This document shows positions 52,771 through 56,069 of a stretch of 56,069 nucleotides of DNA, piece after piece. The stretch is from the NCBI GenBank assembly GCA_944321645.1, contig CALUMB010000007.1, positions 1 through 56,069 of the forward strand, in the 5' to 3' direction. The translations under genes and the position numbers were made by a program. Source of the DNA: an uncultured Prevotella sp. (GTDB lineage Bacteria; Bacteroidota; Bacteroidia; Bacteroidales; Bacteroidaceae). The notes beneath the pieces are model-generated. The model was given only the letters and a program-made list of their open reading frames with translations, made no database searches and was not told the origin of the DNA. The stretch's first letter is position 1; each line of letters starts with the position of its first letter.

Positions 52771-53808
52771 ATGATACTTGAAAGAATCGAACAACTTCTC
52801 GACGAAGTCAACAACATCAGCGCAAGCAACGCCGACGAGATTGAGGCCCTGCGGCTGAAATACCTCAGCAAGAAGGGCGAGATAAACGCCCTCATGGCCG
52901 ACTTCCGCAACGTGCCTGCCGAGCAGAAGAAGGCCGTGGGCATGAAGCTCAACGAGCTTAAGCAGAAGGCTACCGAGCGCATAAACGCCCTTAAGGAGCA
53001 GTTTGCGCAGGAGGACAGCACGCCCGACGACATCGACCTGACGCGCACCCCCTACCCCATCGGCCTCGGCACGCGCCACCCGCTGACCATCGTCACCAAC
53101 GAAATAATCGACATCTTCTCGCGCATGGGCTTCATTCTGGCCGACGGCCCGGAAGTGGAAGACGACCTGCACGTGTTCACGAAGATGAACTTCGCCGCCG
53201 ACCACCCCGCACGCGATATGCAGGACACGTTCTTCGTGGAGGAGAATCCCGCCGACGTGACGAAGAACATCATCCTGCGCAGCCACACCAGCTCGGTGCA
53301 GGCCCGCGTGATGGAGACCACGCAGCCGCCTATCCGCGTAATATGCCCGGGCCGCGTCTACCGCAACGAGGCCATAACGGCCAGGGCGCACTGCTTCTTC
53401 CACCAGGTGGAAGGCCTGTACATCGACAAGAACGTGTCATTCACCGACCTCAAGCAAGTGCTGCTATCGTTCGCACGCGAGATGTTCGGCGCCGACACGA
53501 AGATAAGGCTGCGCCCAAGCTACTTCCCCTTCACGGAGCCGAGCGCCGAGATGGACATCTCGTGCCACATCTGCGGCGGCGTGGGCTGCGGCTTCTGCAA
53601 GCACACCGGGTGGGTGGAGATACTCGGCTGCGGCATGGTTGACCCCAACGTTCTGGAGCTTTGCGGCATCGACAGCAAGGTGTACAGCGGCTACGCCTTC
53701 GGCATGGGCGTCGAGCGCATCACCAACCTGAAGTACCAAGTGAGCGACCTGCGCCTCTTCTCGGAAAACGACGTGCGCTTCCTCCGCGAGTTCGAGGCGG
53801 CCAACTGA
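52771..53808 (+). CDS. pheS: Phenylalanyl-tRNA synthetase alpha subunit
   Basis: 345 residues. An N-terminal coiled coil that contacts tRNA (about 1-85) precedes the class II catalytic core. Motif 2 is GRVYRNEAITARAHCFFHQV, the Phe-site region HICGGVGCGFCKHTGWVEIL, and motif 3 FGMGVERITNL. The beta subunit gene pheT does not follow; the next gene is an MFS transporter, so pheT is elsewhere, as is common in Bacteroidales. Confidence 0.95.
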   Translation: MILERIEQLLDEVNNISASNADEIEALRLKYLSKKGEINALMADFRNVPAEQKKAVGMKLNELKQKATERINALKEQFAQEDSTPDDIDLTRTPYPIGLGTRHPLTIVTNEIIDIFSRMGFILADGPEVEDDLHVFTKMNFAADHPARDMQDTFFVEENPADVTKNIILRSHTSSVQARVMETTQPPIRVICPGRVYRNEAITARAHCFFHQVEGLYIDKNVSFTDLKQVLLSFAREMFGADTKIRLRPSYFPFTEPSAEMDISCHICGGVGCGFCKHTGWVEILGCGMVDPNVLELCGIDSKVYSGYAFGMGVERITNLKYQVSDLRLFSENDVRFLREFEAAN

Positions 53809-53831
53809 CACCAGCAAAACATATACCGGGA

Positions 53832-53886
53832 GCGGCGGGAAACGCAAGGCGGCAAAAGCCTCGCGCCCGCCGCCCCCATTTTGTTT
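53832..53886 (+). terminator. Possible terminator between pheS and the MFS gene
   Basis: GCGGCGGG (53832-53839) pairs with CCCGCCGC (53866-53873), followed by CCCCATTTTGTTT. The loop is 26 nt; moderate support. Confidence 0.5.
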
Positions 53887-53908
53887 CATCGGACACAACA
53901 AACCAAGC

Positions 53909-55162
53909 ATGAAACAAGACAGACTTTTCACCCGGAGCTACGTGAGCATCCTCGCGGCCAACTTCCTGCTGTTTTTCGGCTTCTGGCTGCTCGTGCCAAT
54001 CCTGCCGTTCTACCTCGAGGAAAACTACCACTGCCCGGAAGCCATGCTCGGCCTGATCCTAAGCAGCTACACCGTGAGCGGGCTGTGCGTGAGGCCGTTT
54101 TCGGGCTTCGTCATGGACAAGTTCCCCCGCAAGCCCATCTATGTGATGTGCTACTTCGCCTGCATCTGTATGTTCCTCGGCTACATCCTCGCCGCCACGC
54201 TGGCATGGTTCGTGGTGCTGCGCGCCCTCCACGGCGTGGCCTTCGGCAGCGTCACCGTGGGCGGCAACACGCTCTGCGTGGACATAATGCCAAGCAGCAG
54301 GCGCGGCGAAGGCCTCGGCTACTACGGCCTGACCAACAACACGGCCATGGCCCTCGGCCCGATGACGGGCTTGTTCATGCACAGCCACGTCAGCTACACG
54401 GGCATCTTCCTCACCGCACTCATAGTGAGCGCCTGCGGGTTCGTTTGCGCCTGCTCCGTGAAAGCCCGCACGCCGGAGACCATCCGCAAGCGCATCGAAG
54501 CGCAAAGGGCCGGACTTGAAGTGCCGGAAGAGGCCGCGCCGCAACGCCGCAAGGTGTCGCTCGACCGCTTCATCCTGCTGAAGGGCATCCCGGTGAGCAT
54601 ATCGCTGCTGCTGCTTTCCATACCATACGGGGCCACGACCAACTTCGTGGCCATGTATGCGGGCGAGATACACATCAGCGTTCCCTCAGGGTTCTTCTTC
54701 ACGCTCATGGCTGCCGGAATGGGCGCCTCGCGCATCTTCGCCGGCAAACTTGTGGACAAGGGCTACATCACGCAGTGCATCCACTACGGCTACTACCCCG
54801 TGACGCTCGCCTTCTTCTGCCTCGGGGCGTGCCGCTTCGTGGCCGAAGCCAACTTGGCGGCGGCCACGGCGGTGTTCTTCACCGTGCCTGTGCTGCTCGG
54901 CATCGGCTTCGGCGTGATGTTCCCGGCCATGAACTCGCTCTACGTAAACCTCGCCCCAAACAACCAACGGGCCACGGCCACGAGCACATACCTCACGGCA
55001 TGGGACGTGGGCATAGGCATCGGCATAATGGCAAGCGGGCTAATAGCCCATGTGTTCACGTTCTACATGGTCTACCTCATCGGCTCCGCGCTATGCGTGG
55101 TGTCGCTCGCCTACTTCGCAAAGAAGGTAACGCCGCACTACAACCGCAACAAACTCAGATAG
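53909..55162 (+). CDS. MFS-family transporter
   Basis: 417 residues with about 12 hydrophobic segments. The MFS signature between helices 2 and 3 reads RPFSGFVMDKFPRKPIYV. A cytoplasmic loop of about 40 residues (VKARTPETIRKRIEAQRAGL on) separates the halves. It belongs with drug-H+ or arabinose-efflux-like MFS carriers; the substrate is unknown. It ends 19 bp before the NUDIX gene, so the two may be one unit. Confidence 0.88.
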   Translation: MKQDRLFTRSYVSILAANFLLFFGFWLLVPILPFYLEENYHCPEAMLGLILSSYTVSGLCVRPFSGFVMDKFPRKPIYVMCYFACICMFLGYILAATLAWFVVLRALHGVAFGSVTVGGNTLCVDIMPSSRRGEGLGYYGLTNNTAMALGPMTGLFMHSHVSYTGIFLTALIVSACGFVCACSVKARTPETIRKRIEAQRAGLEVPEEAAPQRRKVSLDRFILLKGIPVSISLLLLSIPYGATTNFVAMYAGEIHISVPSGFFFTLMAAGMGASRIFAGKLVDKGYITQCIHYGYYPVTLAFFCLGACRFVAEANLAAATAVFFTVPVLLGIGFGVMFPAMNSLYVNLAPNNQRATATSTYLTAWDVGIGIGIMASGLIAHVFTFYMVYLIGSALCVVSLAYFAKKVTPHYNRNKLR

Positions 55163-55181
55163 CAAACACGCACAAGACAAG

Positions 55182-55583
55182 ATGGAAGAAAAGACAAGGA
55201 CCCGCGTCGTGGCCGCCATAATAAAACGCGGCGACCGCTACCTCTGCATGAGACGTTGCAGGGGAAAGTACCCGTACATCTCCGAGCGGTGGGAATTTCC
55301 CGGCGGCAAAGTAGAGCCGGGCGAGGACGACCGCGAAGCCCTCGTGCGCGAAATAGGCGAAGAGATGGACTGGGCCGTAACGCCGACCGAGCTGCTCGCC
55401 ACCGTAGACTACGACTACCCGGACTTCAGCCTCAGGCTCGTGGCCTACCTCTGCCACGCCCCGGCCGACGACAGCTTCAAGCTATTGGAGCACATCGACT
55501 ACAAATGGCTCACAAAAGACGGCCTGCCCTCGCTGCAATGGACAGCCGCCGACGCAGAGCTTATAAGGCGAGCCATATCGTAA
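55182..55583 (+). CDS. MutT-like NUDIX hydrolase
   Basis: 133 residues with a full Nudix box (GGKVEPGEDDREALVREIGE followed by EM). N-terminal RTRVVAAIIKRGDRYLCMRR and C-terminal EHIDYKWLTKDGLPSLQWTA fit the MutT / 8-oxo-dGTP diphosphatase branch. It probably cleans the nucleotide pool. CTP pyrophosphohydrolase-type relatives (NudG) are the alternative. Cytoplasmic. Confidence 0.9.
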   Translation: MEEKTRTRVVAAIIKRGDRYLCMRRCRGKYPYISERWEFPGGKVEPGEDDREALVREIGEEMDWAVTPTELLATVDYDYPDFSLRLVAYLCHAPADDSFKLLEHIDYKWLTKDGLPSLQWTAADAELIRRAIS

Positions 55584-55676
55584 AAGCAGCCTTCGTATAC
55601 GGCACAACAAGCCGGGCGGCACGCCGCGCCGTGCATAATTAATGCGGCTTTGTGCGGTTATTCAAATAAAAATAAG

Positions 55677-55684
55677 TAATTTTG
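55677..55684 (+). promoter_or_regulatory. -7 element of trmD
   Basis: TAATTTTG ends only 5 bp before the trmD ATG (55690), so the transcript could be nearly leaderless. TTTG at 55649-55652 is 24 bp away, longer than usual. Confidence 0.5.
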
Positions 55685-55689
55685 CGCCC

Positions 55690-56069
55690 ATGAGAATCGA
55701 CATAATAACAGTTTTGCCCGAGATGATCGAGGGCTTCGTGAACGAATCCATACTGGCACGGGCGCAAAAGAAAGGGCTGGCGGAAATCCACCTGCACAAC
55801 CTGCGCGACTACACCACCGACAAATGGCGGCGCGTTGACGACTACCCCTACGGCGGATTCGCCGGCATGGTGATGCAGTGCGAGCCTATCGACCGCGCAA
55901 TATCGGCGCTGAAAGCCGAGCGCGACTACGACGAAGTGATATACACCTCGCCCGACGGCGAGCGTTTCGACCAGCACATGGCCAACGACCTCTCGCTCAA
56001 GCAAAACCTGATAATACTCTGCGGCCACTACAAGGGCATCGACCAGCGCGTGCGCGACCACCTCATCAC
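55690..56069 (+). CDS. trmD: tRNA (guanine-N1)-methyltransferase, 5' part
   Basis: 126 complete codons, cut by the window end. The start [20 protein letters not shown] and the conserved [17 protein letters not shown] and [13 protein letters not shown] (trefoil-knot SAM site) identify TrmD, which methylates G37 of tRNAs reading CNN codons and prevents +1 frameshifts. The rest of the gene, about 100 residues, lies beyond 56069. Confidence 0.95.
   Translation, partial: MRIDIITVLPEMIEGFVNESILARAQKKGLAEIHLHNLRDYTTDKWRRVDDYPYGGFAGMVMQCEPIDRAISALKAERDYDEVIYTSPDGERFDQHMANDLSLKQNLIILCGHYKGIDQRVRDHLI

Overview
The window reads as chromosome of a high-GC member of the Bacteroidota, order Bacteroidales, most like Prevotellaceae. 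The support is: at least a dozen start-proximal matches to the Bacteroidota promoter (-33 TTTG, about 19-20 bp, -7 TAnnTTTG); A-rich leaders rather than strong Shine-Dalgarno sites; and family content typical of the group (DUF4252 proteins behind an ECF sigma factor, DUF4348 lipoprotein, PF14907 nucleotidyltransferase, DUF2582 winged helix, a phosphoglycerate-mutase-type protein in place of ThrB, YtxH/holin-like trio). Genus is an inference. I see no phage, insertion sequence, plasmid or CRISPR module; this is core chromosome.

Layout. 1-6.4 kb: tRNA-Gly, polyamine decarboxylase nspC, then a minus-strand operon lacI-type regulator > uxaA > NhaC-family transporter > nucleotidyltransferase. 6.6-8.5 kb: DUF4252 protein (reading frame broken at a G7 run), ECF sigma factor, putative anti-sigma factor, second DUF4252 protein. 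8.5-10 kb: fetAB-type ABC exporter. 10.7-17.5 kb: dnaB, then the threonine operon thrA / apgM-like homoserine kinase / thrC. 17.6-22.2 kb: lytic transglycosylase lipoprotein, then hisG-hisD-hisC. 22.8-30.8 kb, all minus strand: gyrA with two paralogous TPR proteins downstream, a GH13 amylase, fabD. 31.5-38.9 kb: glnS, a TPR protein, a DedA protein and the GDP-fucose pathway (mannose-1-phosphate guanylyltransferase, gmd, fcl). 39.5-45.9 kb, minus: two small winged-helix proteins, aspS, TPR protein, def, ruvX, SPOR lipoprotein. 46.2-49.6 kb: YtxH / holin-X-like trio and a secreted thioredoxin-fold protein. 49.9-52.5 kb, minus: murB with an MBL-fold hydrolase, DUF4348 lipoprotein. 52.8 kb to end: pheS, MFS transporter, NUDIX hydrolase, start of trmD.

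The most unusual signal is not a gene. Five intergenic regions (near 10.4, 22.4, 31.1, 39.3 and 47.3 kb) each hold an array of exactly four 22-bp units. Each unit is a 15-nt imperfect palindrome (core AAACGGCACGTTT or its complement) plus a 7-nt spacer, so neighbouring units can pair into hairpins. Three of the five arrays sit inside a diverged element of about 415 bp whose copies align end to end and occur in both orientations. A second notable signal is a perfect 7+7 bp inverted repeat lying exactly between the -33 and -7 elements of the hisG promoter, which looks like an operator. Others are the probable -1 frameshift in the first DUF4252 gene, Gly at the quinolone-contact acidic position of GyrA, and an NhaC-family transporter whose start codon overlaps the uxaA stop codon.
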